Assembly: GCF_949628265.1 (NCBI RefSeq)
Contig: NC_088787.1
Span: 34,646,844-34,710,843 of the forward strand
DNA from: Cloeon dipterum
Taxonomy: Eukaryota > Arthropoda > Insecta > Ephemeroptera > Baetidae
DNA length: 64,000 nt
Reading direction: 5' to 3'
The notes under the pieces were generated by a model. It was not told the DNA's origin, searched no databases, and saw only the letters and a list, made by a program, of their open reading frames with translations. Positions 13,001 to 23,072 of this stretch are shown here, one piece after another. Position numbers and translations under genes: made by a program. Within the stretch, counting starts at the first letter, position 1. Every line of letters starts with the position of its first letter.

Positions 13001-13690
13001 TATCCACCAGTAGACAAGAACGGCAATCAGCACAAAATACACTGTCGCTGAAACATACACAAACACACAGACATTAGCGCGACGAGAAAACCACGACTTG
13101 TCAGACAGACCGAACAAATAAAATCGCCTAACGGCTAATAGCGGAATTATTGGTTTTTAGTGCGGCTCTGCCGCCAGCGACTCACCTCTTGACCACGAAT
13201 CACCCGAATTAGAGAATTTCTAACTATCCAAACAGATAGACTTTTGTTGCCTCTCTCCGCTCCACTTTTCCAGCGAGTGGCGCGAGATCCACGTGGGAGA
13301 GCGAAGCACCGCTATCAATTTTTCTGTCGTTTTTCTCGCTTGACTACATTAATTCTGAACCGCCTGTAATAATTTAACGGCTGCGGCAGCGAGCTCTGCT
13401 TGGCTCGTCACCACTGATATTGTCGCAATTTTGTGACAATTCTTGCACAGTAGATATTTCAGTTTCCAAAAAGATTTTTAAGTTAAATTAATTAAAAAGC
13501 CTCATTAATTAATTAAAACATTTAGAACATCAATTTCCATCGGAAAGAAATACAAAAAACCTTAAATCAAAGCAACTAATTTATCATTTTTTTATTTTTT
13601 CGTTAATGTTTTCTCATACTTCATATTCATTTTCTGGGGAATTTTCCTTCTGTCTATTGTGTTTGTTTGATTTTTTTAAATTCTGGAACC
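10017..13690. other. Intergenic stretch upstream of SP2 with a GC-rich promoter-like block
   Basis: 10,360-10,790 repeats the SP1 upstream block. 10,815-10,880 closely matches 49,560-49,622 beyond the Polinton. The part at 12,160-13,330 is GC-rich and unlike its neighbours: it has a TATATAAAGG box at 12,349 and an 81-nt segment (12,773-12,853) with good acceptor (TTTGTTCGCAG) and donor (CAG/GTAAGC) signals. Minus-strand donor-like CAGGTAAG motifs also occur near 12,475 and 12,708. No continuous coding frame runs across these signals. It could be a non-coding first exon, a diverged LTR, or the remnant of a gene. 10,880-12,160 and 13,330-13,690 show nothing recognisable. Confidence 0.4.
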
Positions 13691-15152
13691 AGCTTAGCCT
13701 GCTATTTGTTGAGGTCGAGGCTGAAGACGTGTAGTTGTATAAATATTTTTGGAGCAGGTAAAATAAAATGCTCATAGTCATTCTCCCGCGCAGCTGCATG
13801 CCAAGGGAAAAAACTGAAAATAGTTTGGAATGCGTGGAGGGTCTTTGTCTCGCGTTCACCCTGACTGAGGGTTGAGCTGGTAAAAAATGTTAGATACAGG
13901 CAGGTGCCATAACTCAGAGCCCGCTACTTGGGTGGCTGGCCGGGAAGAGGCCCCCTACCCCTGGTCTAGTCTTTAAATATATCAGAAAAAAATATTGGAA
14001 CCAAACTATTAAAATTTAACAATGCTCTAATTGATATGAAATTATTTTTCTGTGAAGCAATCGCTGCCAGAATTGGTAATGCCCTGTATTGATACTAATT
14101 TTTTAAATTTGGCAAGAGCCTTTTAGTCAATTATAGATAAATTAGTTAATAAAAAAGCTAACGTGGGAGTTATCGTATTTCGACACTGTGCTGCCGTTGA
14201 TGATTCGCGTCGGCTAAAATTAATATTTAAATTGGCAAGAGAAGGCGATACTTGTACTTTGGCCGTCTGTCTCGGCGCGAAGAGGATAAAAGAGGCCGAG
14301 ATTTTGTCCGCCACGGCGCCTCACTGATGACTTCTTGACCTTGTTTTCATTCGCGCAGCTCTCGGCGCAAAAGCTCTTTTGGTGCTCGAGTTGCTGATCA
14401 CGTACTCGCAAAACTTACTTTATTTCTCATCCAATTGTTTTGCATTTTGGCAGAGTAATGAGTAATACTATTAATTTCACGATATTAAGGCAAACTGCGT
14501 TGATCCTAGACACTGCAAGCGCTGGTTCTTTAACTGAATTATATTTTTGAACAAACAATCATAGATTTAACCAAACGAGGTTAAAAAAACGTAAACCTGA
14601 TGATATTTTATGTAGGAAATATTGAACAAAAGATTTTGATAATTTGTAAGGCAGAGGCAGACGGCTTAGTAGCAACAACTCTATGAGGAAATATAAATTT
14701 AGTAATAAATGTTGAATCGAGTAAAATAATATATTAAATTATATACGTATACTAAATTAATGTGCACAAATAAATTAAAAATATGGTCTTCTGATAGCAA
14801 ACGTGAGACATGCGCTATTTAATTTTTCGAATTTTTTCTTCAAGTCCTATTTTTCAGCTTTCTTGAAATATCATCATCATTACCTACCCATGCGGTACGT
14901 GTGTAGCTGCAAAAACAGGAGAGTTGATTCTCACCAGACGATAAAGGCAGAGGAGACCAGGCCACGGACGAAAGGTCACAGATTTGACCTCTTTTCTCTT
15001 CTCTTCTCTCAAATGTGTGATAAGCACAGAGTAGGATCGCCTAAAATAATGTCGTCTTTTTGGGTTTCATATTAAAAGCCGAGCAATGAAAACTTTTAAA
15101 ACAATTTATTCTGAACAACCCATAGAAAAAATATTATGATAAGAGATTATTA
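13690..15152. repeat. Second copy of the SP1 upstream block
   Basis: Aligns with about 4,780-5,950. Shared pieces include the GCGTCGGCTAAAATTAATAT block (5,282 and 14,208), the AGTAATGAGTAATA block (5,515 and 14,455), and the ACCAGGCCACGGACGAAAGG stretch near 14,957. A 10-base length difference in the only shared open frame (minus strand near 5,340-5,540 and 14,220-14,411) changes the reading frame, so I regard the block as non-coding upstream DNA. Confidence 0.6.
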
Positions 15153-18100
15153 TTAATTATATCTAAATTTTTTTATTGAATAAATATCGGAAATATCAAT
15201 CCCTTTTTCCCTTTTATAATTTCGGAAAGAAATTTCCGGGGTGTTTCCCACGATCCAGTCCACGTAACTTGCGACGTCAGCGAACAATGCATATTGATTT
15301 GGGTGACAGAAGGATCTTTCTTCGCCCTCAAACATGACTTTTTTCGACATTCCAAAGCTGACAATGCCCCTGATGAACCAACGGCCGTCTTTTTTCACGG
15401 AAAGGCTACCTCCGCTGTCCCCGTTGCAGACGGTCGTTCCTGAATTAAAAGGAATAATACTTAGAGAATTACCTAATGGCTAATTGTGGAGACTCCTTAC
15501 CGTTCGTGAAGCCAGCGCAAAAATTGTCCCCTGGCCGCAAATATTTCCCAAAAAACCTCCTGCTTGACAAGTAGCACTCTTTGTGACCTCTAATCGGCAG
15601 TCGAGCCTCTTGCAGTATGTCTGTGCGCGTGTGGTTGTCGACAAGCCCAAATCCAACCGCCTTCAGTAGAAAATAAACCAAAATTAAATCGATTTTTCAT
15701 ATTCATTTATACCATAGCTTCAGTTTCAGCCACGCGAGCCAAGTTAGAGTCAGAGTCGTCGTTCCACAAGCAAATCGGTCGGACATCGTCGGTTATATTA
15801 AATTTTTTCTTCAAAATCATGAGTGCGACGTCACTGTTGAGTTCCGCAGGGTCATATTTTGGGTGCATGATCAGACTTCTAACCTAAATGTTTTCAAAAT
15901 TATTATGGATGAGAGTAATTGACGTGGAGGTTGAAACCTTTCTTGTCTGAACGCCAGGAGCTCTTCTTTTTCTTTTATCATCCATCCCAACTGTAACTCT
16001 GAAGTCCTTTGCTTTTGCTCCGTGAAGGCAATGTGCAGCTAAAATAAATTTTTAAATGGAAGTCATGACATTCACAATTTCTTTGCTTTACTACCAGTCA
16101 AAACTGCTCTCAGTGAAATCAATGTCCCGCCACAGGTTTGTCCAGTCACCTCATTCTCAATGGAAGCATGCCACGGGTGGCTGCGTATGTGAGCTACGTT
16201 TCCGCCGAAAATAAGTTTACTCGGTTGGAAATCTTCGGAAGAACCTTCATTTCCTCGTCTTATTCTTGTTGAAGTCTGTTTCCATCCACAGTTTGGGAAA
16301 CTGACGTTTCCGGGGTTTTTGAATCCTTTTTTAATATATATATATAAATATAGTATAAAATTGATGTGAGCTTTTTTGCGTGTGAAATTACCTCTCGGTG
16401 GTTTTGTCGGAGGGATCGGGCGTAAAACAGAAATGTCTCTTGCGTGTCTTGCGATCTCGTCAATGTATGGCAATATGTCAGTGTAAAAATGTTCTGTCCG
16501 ATAATATTGAACTCCTCTCAAGAAATATCGTCCTTTGTAAAAATTGATGAGGTAATCGTCTTTGTGGCATTAAAAGGGACCATTATTAACATTGATCGAG
16601 ATTAATTTTTGTATAAATCTTACGATATCTGCCACTCTTGACACACAGGACATTCTGGATGGGAATGTCATAATTATCCAAGTAACTCCAATCATAGCTG
16701 CTTAGAACCGTTTTGCAGTTGCTTTGGCCCGTCACATTTTCTTTTAAATTTGACAAATCGTGTAAATGACATTAAAAATGGGTTTGAAGGCGTCTAAAAC
16801 TATCTCACTGATGAAAATATTTAGTGTCCGAGTGATTCGAAACCGTGAAAACCAGCTTTTTAATTGAATAAAATCCAGGCTTGCTGGGGAAAGTCTCACA
16901 TGAGATGGTTATAGTAATATGTATTTGATTAAATCGCGTTAATTTTAATTGAACACAAAGACATTAATGTTACTCATATTTTTCGTACAAACAACTTTTA
17001 AATAAGAATTAAATATGAGAATAAAAAATAAATTCTCACCTCCGACGCTTACTTGTAAATAAATATGCAATAATATAAAATATCATCAGTATTAGTGGAA
17101 TTCAATTAATATGGGTAGCTAGAACAGCCGAAATTTTAATGAGCCCAGTAGTTGAGTAAAAACTGTTTTAAAACAGAGATGCAAAGTATTTTTATTCTTA
17201 GTAAAATTATCCGATATCTGTATTGAATTTTCCTGTAATTAATTTCAAATCAAAGTGGTCCAAAAATGTTTCTAAGGTTACAATCTAACAAACTTACTTG
17301 GGATAGGTGGATTATCCTATAAAATAAGATTTATTAATTAGTCTAAGGCCGAAAATTGATTTAAAAATACGAACGTTCCATGCTGACCATTCAAAGTAGG
17401 GCGATTCTCTTTGAAATTGCGAGTCCATTGCGTTGTCACGGTTAAACAAACAAACGGGAGAAATCACACTTGGCATTGTCTCCGTTATCAATATCTTGAA
17501 AGCGAATCCTTTATATGGTTGTGTAGCAATGTCAATTAGGTCCAGTATCTTTAATCATTGAAAAAATATATTGTATGCACTAGGTGAATGTAACGGTTTT
17601 GCTAAAAATGGTAAGTAATTCATACTTTGGCTGAAACACCGGAGCATTCTTTGCTTGCTGTGCGCCCATGACAATAATTCGGAAACACCTCTAGAAAATA
17701 CGTATCACTTTGATCGAAGAGAGGGCAAATACCTGGACAGTAAAAATCTTTGTCGTTGATAATCTTATAGGAGAGATATTCATATGTTACCTAATCCAAG
17801 TAGAGTCCTTTGAGAAATTGGTATAAAAAAATAGCAATGTTCTCCAGTATGAGAGTGTTTAATGAAAACGGCCGATTGGTTCCAAGCTGTTTCGTTTCCA
17901 CAATTCTGGCTACTCAAATTCTCGCCTTCGTCAAAAACTGTGACGGAGAAATATGCAAGTTCAAGATAGCAATTAGGTCTATTAACACCAAGTGGCTGTT
18001 AATTAATTCAAGGGTTTATATTGTCTAGTTATTTAAAATTGCGCTCGGCCAAAAATCTTCTACTATCAAAATTTAAGAGGGCAAAATAAAAAATTGAGAA

Positions 18101-18193
18101 ATGCTTACACGGAGCTGGAAAAAGAACATCGCTGTCAGACGTTTGTGCGGCGCAAAGCGCGAGGCTGAGGAGCACGAGAAGTGCTCGCCTCAT
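15153..18193 (-). CDS. SP3: secreted two-domain S1 serine protease (third paralogue)
   Basis: Same exon order as SP2. Exon 1 is 18193-18109 (MRRALLVLLSLALCAAQ signal peptide). Exons follow near 17,945-17,790, 17,740-17,660, 17,550-17,370, a micro-exon at about 17,320-17,300, 16,740-16,625, 16,570-16,390, 16,325-16,095, 16,038-15,935, 15,880-15,715, 15,665-15,500 and 15,440-15,153. Domain 1 lacks the catalytic His and Ser boxes. Domain 2 has LIFGG at its start, HPWHASIE, AAHC, a conserved Asp exon and CNGDSGGS, so the triad is intact. The S1 position is Thr-Val. The C-terminus is longer than in SP2 by about 20 residues. The gene ends about 560 bp from the Polinton. Confidence 0.87.
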
Positions 18194-18748
18194 CTCCGTG
18201 ATTTCGTCTCTGCGCGCGATGGACCAGGGCTGCTGCTGCGACCGTCGCGCACAGCACTCCCAGTCTGATTAAATTATCAAGTGTTAGCATTAAAAACGAT
18301 ACTTTTGGCCATTCCACCAGTTTTCGACTGACCTCTCTAATTGTATGCGCGTCATTCGGATGACCTTTTGAGTTATCGCCGGCGCGCGATATGTTTTTAT
18401 TTAGGCTTGTGGCCATAGTAAGAAAAATTATTTGAATTTTCTTAACTGAAAGGCCTTTTCATTATAGTTAGAAAGGAAAATAATTGGACACTTTGAACAC
18501 ATTCATGTTAAACTTAAAGGTTGAAATTTTGTTTAAATACCGCTATTCAAACAATTTTTACGTCTGGCTTGTTGGGTGTTGGGTGGGCACGTGATCAGCG
18601 ACTCGCGAGCACCAAAAATGCTTTTGCGCTAAGGTATGCGCAAATGAGAGCAAGGTCAATCATTTTTATTTAAATTGGTAGATGAAATTATCCCTGTTTT
18701 CTGCATACAAAAATCAATTTTGTTAGTTGCTCGCTTTTTACTGCAGGA
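18194..18748. other. SP3 upstream host DNA, left flank of the Polinton
   Basis: AT-rich and without a recognised gene. 18,560-18,660 resembles the block repeated at 5,280-5,480 and 14,200-14,420 in inverted orientation (cacgtgatcagcgactcgcg, then gagcaccaaaa). It belongs to the SP duplication unit that the Polinton interrupted. Confidence 0.5.
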
Positions 18749-18754
18749 GAGGTT
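18749..18754. repeat. Polinton target-site duplication, left (GAGGTT)
   Basis: GAGGTT lies immediately before the first terminal base and is repeated exactly at 49,017-49,022. Six bases is the normal target duplication for this class. Confidence 0.95.
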
Positions 18755-19300
18755 AGAAGAAGATAAGAGGGATAAAACCTAGCTTAATAAAGCGGTTCTA
18801 TCCCTCGGACAATTTATTTTTTCGATGAGTGCTGTGTATGGGTTAATAATATTGCAGTAGAGCGGTAAAGGGTGTGCGCTGGGAGGGCGCTCGGGATAGA
18901 CTGACAAAAAGCAGCGAGGAGAAGCCGAGCGAGAATGACCTGAGCGTTGTGTATGGATTTATAACAAGCATTGTTGAGAGCGATAAAGGGAGCGCACTGG
19001 GAGGGCGCTCGGGATAAACTGACAAAAAAGCAGCGAGGAGAAGTCGAGCATAAAGCTGAATGAAACTTTGAGCGTTGTGTATGGATTTAGAACAAGCATG
19101 AGAAGGTAGCGATTGACAAAACTCCCTGCAGCGTTGAAGGAATAAGCTGGATGAAACTAACTGTTGTTGGAAGAGTCCAATATTAGGAGAAACTGACAAA
19201 ACACGCAAAGGAAAATCCAAGCGTGCTTCAGTTTCATGAAGCTGGATAAAACTAACTGTTGTTTGGGGTAATCGAGGCGGTAGAGCTGTGTGAGGGAGCA
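18755..19300 (+). repeat. Polinton left terminal inverted repeat
   Basis: Inverted copy of the right end. It contains internal near-repeats built around GACAAAAAGCAGCGAGGAG, GGGAGGGCGCTCGGGATA and AGAGTCCAATATTAGGAGA. The left arm is shorter than the right arm because it has fewer copies of these units. A long negative-strand frame here is only the repeat translated. Confidence 0.9.
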
Positions 19301-19335
19301 TGACCTAGATTATATTTGGATAAACGTGACAAATA

Positions 19336-22300
19336 CCCGCACAGAAAATTATATTCCAAAAATATCCGGAATAATCTTGGGCTATTCGATTTTTATCCGA
19401 AAAGATTAATCCAAAAAAATAATCCAAGATTATTCCACGATTATTCCAGGTTAGCCACAGAATGTTTAAAGTTCACCCTTAAAATTAATCATCAGGAATA
19501 TCCCTAGAATATTCCTGGCGGTGAAAATTAAATAACCATGAATAAATATTCCAGGAACATTCTTTTGGATCATTCCAGGGTTAACCCAAAAAATTAATCT
19601 TATTAAATGTTCCAGAAATATTCTTTTGGATCATTCAAGGGTTAACCTAAAAAATTAACCTTGTGAATATTCCAGGAATATTTATTCAAGATGCCCACTA
19701 GAATAATTAACTACTTCCCCATATTTTTCGAGCGGTTCTTAATTATTTAAAATTAAATACACGCATTCCACGTTTCTATTGTAGGGTACCTACATTCCGT
19801 CAAACAATGACCATTCTGCAACACACAAATTCACACAACAGACTAATCACATTGTTTGACGAGCATATATAAACCGACGCGACTCAATTCAAAGAGAGAG
19901 AATTCCTGCAGCAGCCTAGACGACCGGACCAACCCTGATTGTGAGGACAAACTGGACGAGGACCCTGTAAGACGTAAAGATCGCCATCGCAGCAGGACGA
20001 TGTAGCTTCCGTCCCCGATGTTGTTGATCGCATGCCTGGGCTTAAGCGGTACCACACTTCGGATGCTGCACCCCGCTTCACCGAAGTCCCTGACAGACCC
20101 ACTCGGACGCGTCCCGAGTCTTTATTCCGTCCCATTCTCCGAGCCTCACAATTCACATATATTCAGCCACGCAGCCCAGTCTACACATTTCCGATGTCGT
20201 CCCATCAACCACAAGTCGCAGTCCACACACGCAGCCCACAACAACAACTTTAATAAAATTCATAATATAGGAAACCACTGCGCATCGTTATTCCTTCCTA
20301 TATATTTGGTGACCCCCGACGATAGACGCTGGATGAAGACAGCCAATTCTCAAGAATTTTTCAAACTGGAAGAGGCCGCTCAACAATTAACAAGAATCAA
20401 CAATTAGTTCAAAATGCATCGCGGCCCTCAACAATCAGGTATTTAAATTCATCCAGACAAGAACACGCAGAATTCTTCGATCAAGACCTGGCAAGTGAGA
20501 TTCAAAATTTTCCACCTGCATACGACTTCCAGTCTCAGTAAGGGGCGTATGTAGGGTACCTACATTCCGTCAAACAATGACCATTCTGCAACACACAAAT
20601 TCACACAACAGACTAATCACATTGTTTGACGAGCATATATAAACCGACGCGACTCAATTCAAAGAGAGAGAATTCCTGCAGCAGCCTAGACGACCGGACC
20701 AACCCTGATTGTGAGGACAAACTGGACGAGGACCCTGTAAGACGTAAAGATCGCCATCGCAGCAGGACGATGTAGCTTCCGTCCCCGATGTTGTTGATCG
20801 CATGCCTGGGCTTAAGCGGTACCACACTTCGGATGCTGCACCCCGCTTCACCGAAGTCCCTGACAGACCCACTCGGACGCGTCCCGAGTCTTTATTCCGT
20901 CCCATTCTCCGAGCCTCACAATTCACATATATTCAGCCACGCAGCCCAGTCTACACATTTCCGATGTCGTCCCATCAACCACAAGTCGCAGTCCACACAC
21001 GCAGCCCACAACAACAACTTTAATAAAATTCATAATATAGGAAACCACTGCGCATCGTTATTCCTTCCTATACTATAAATTATTCAAACTTGTACGCGCA
21101 AAAAAATTCTCGTAAATATTTATTTATAATTTTTTGATGTTTTACTTAATTAAAATATTACAACCAAACAATTTTTATTATTCAACTAAAATTCATGAAG
21201 CCCCAGAGTCAAAAATTGAAATTTTGCTATAAATTCATTTTAATAAACTTAATTATTATCACTAAAGCCAAATAAATTGTCCTAATTAAATTTAACGACA
21301 AACGGGCAGATTTTTAAATACAGATCTGGTCATGACGAAGGACAAAAAGGGTTAAAAGAACGATTTTAGTCTGCGCGCGGTAGCGGCGGCTGCACAAGCA
21401 TGCACGCGCTTGCATGGAATGCCTTCTGCCTGCCTGTGTTATGGAGCGGGGGAGGGGGCGACGGGCAGCAGGACAGAGAGGCAAGAACAAGCAGGCGACT
21501 TCCACTTCCATAATTCCTGCTTCGCTCTCTTCTCTAGTCTAACGAAAGAGTCAAGCGAGTCGTCAACGGCCGTTCAAAGTTTAAGTTCAAAGTGTTTTAA
21601 CGGACATCGGACATCGCTAGACGCCAAAAGTGATAGTGAAGGACAATCGGACAGCCGGCGGTTCGGACGGATTGCCTGGATCGGCTGGACAAGGACGCGT
21701 CGGACGCTTATTTGCCAACGGCTGCCGCGATCCTCAGTTTTGAGTTAGGCCTCAAGATAAACGATACCGGCGTGTTAGAAAATTTTGTACATGGAAAAAT
21801 TTCAGTTTCTGCCGGACTTCATTGTCACATCTCGCCAGTTCTTATGAGAATCCAACATAAAAGTATTATGGGAGTCTTGCAGGAACTGGCGAGTTGTGTA
21901 GCCCGGCGGAAACTTTAACTTTTCCATAATTTTTCGTAATATGTATGTAATTGTTTGGATAAAAATAAATTATGCTATATTTCAAGTAATAAAGAATAAA
22001 GTTTTTGCTATTTAAATCAACAATCCTAAATAAAAGCAAAAAATAAAAATAAAATAATAAATAATATTCCAGGGTTATTCTCTATGAACAATCTAGGGTT
22101 AACTTTAAAAAATAATCCAGGGATAACTTATGTCACGCTTATAGTTGTTCAAAGAATAATCGAAAGGTTAACCAAAATATTGTTCCAAGAATAACCCAGG
22201 GTTAATCCAAGAGGCAGAAAATAATTCTTCTCCAAGGATATTCCTGGGTTATTCCAGGAATATTTTTTCTGATTAACCAAAAAGGTTAACCTTGAACAAG

Positions 22301-22414
22301 AAAAAGCGTGACATTAGTTAACTTTAGGACATAAAAAAGTCATTCCTGGCGGTTAATCTTTGGTGAAGATGGTATAGCCCAGGGTTAACTTTGGAACATA
22401 TTTTTCTGTGCGGG
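19336..22414 (+). mobile_element. Transposon copy A (CCCGCACAG family), carrying a nested LTR element
   Basis: Starts CCCGCACAGAAAATTATATT and ends with the imperfect complement, flanked by the dinucleotide TA on both sides (19,334-19,335 and 22,415-22,416). Without the nested LTR element it is about 1.78 kb and matches copy B (23,632-25,438) in inverted orientation almost throughout. The interior is full of short TTCCAGGAATATTC-like and GGTTAACC-like repeats. No transposase frame is visible, so it is non-autonomous. The GC-rich centre (21,380-21,720) has short open frames shared with copy B. The superfamily is not assigned. Confidence 0.88.
19780..21072 (+). mobile_element. Miniature LTR retrotransposon (TRIM-like) inside copy A
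   Basis: Two apparently identical 523-bp repeats (19,780-20,302 and 20,550-21,072), each starting TGTAGGGTACC and ending TTCCTTCCTATA, surround only 247 bp. The internal part starts with a primer-site-like TTTGGTGACCCCCGACG and ends with a purine tract AGTAAGGGGCGTA, the expected positions for PBS and PPT. It is flanked by the 4-bp duplication CTAT (19,776-19,779 and 21,073-21,076). Copy B shows the matching unoccupied site near 25,000. There is no gag or pol, so it needs a partner for movement. The match between the repeats implies recent insertion. Each LTR has a TATATAA box (for example near 19,865). Confidence 0.9.
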
Positions 22415-22416
22415 TA

Positions 22417-23072
22417 GAGTTTCATGGCCGAGGAGAAGAGGTTTAAAAAACCTTACAAACTCTTTGTGTTTCAGTACGTGATATGTTACAATAGTATATC
22501 TGGTTTAGAAAATTCTCACAGAAAAGGAATAAAGTGTTTTAGGGTCTTTCCAAGCAAAAAATTATTTGGGTCACACAGCTTGAACGACAAGGAGCCGAGG
22601 ATTAAGAAAAAATCCTAAAGATCCTCAGAGAAATGAACAAGTGTTTTAGGGTCCTTCCAAACAAAACTTGTGTCCCGCAGCTTTGGGTCGAACGTGACGA
22701 GTATAAGGAAAAACTTTAAGCTGAACATAAAACATTGTCCAACGGATCAATGCATCAATTACATGCATGGTGTGCGGGAAGAGAGAGCTGGAATGTGACT
22801 GTGTGTTAGGAAAAAACGACTCCTAAGCCTTAAGGTGTGGGGTGGGGGAAAAAGGCGTTCCCAAGCTAAAATTTGTGGTAGGGGTGAGTGTGCAACCAAT
22901 AGTATGAAGATATACAAGTGAGGAATGCAATTGGTCGAAGCAAAGGTCCAATAGGGGTGGTAAGTTAAGGGTTGATACTAAAGGTGATGTTAATTTCAGG
23001 GTAGGAGTGGGGGGGCGTTAACGGAGACTATGTTATATAAACTGTGGAATTACACACACACACACCATCTCT
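22417..23072 (+). promoter_or_regulatory. Promoter region of the coiled-coil gene
   Basis: No gene is seen. Two imperfect direct repeats sharing AAGTGTTTTAGGGTC-type cores lie near 22,520-22,600 and 22,630-22,705. A TTATATAAAC box at about 23,033 lies 40 bp before the start codon at 23,073, separated from it by a short CA run. This fits a TATA promoter driving the downstream many-exon gene. Confidence 0.5.

Noticed and set aside
18843-19301. 152-residue minus-strand frame and the matching frame at 48,476-48,928
   Set aside because: Translation of the Polinton terminal repeats; low-complexity repetition of the TIR units.
20018-21078. Pairs of identical frames at 19.8-20.4 kb and 20.6-21.1 kb
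   Set aside because: They lie in the two LTRs of the miniature retrotransposon and have no gag or pol similarity.
21712-21918. 68-residue frame identical in transposon copies A and B
   Set aside because: Too short for a transposase and identity follows from the copies being recent; kept only as part of the element.
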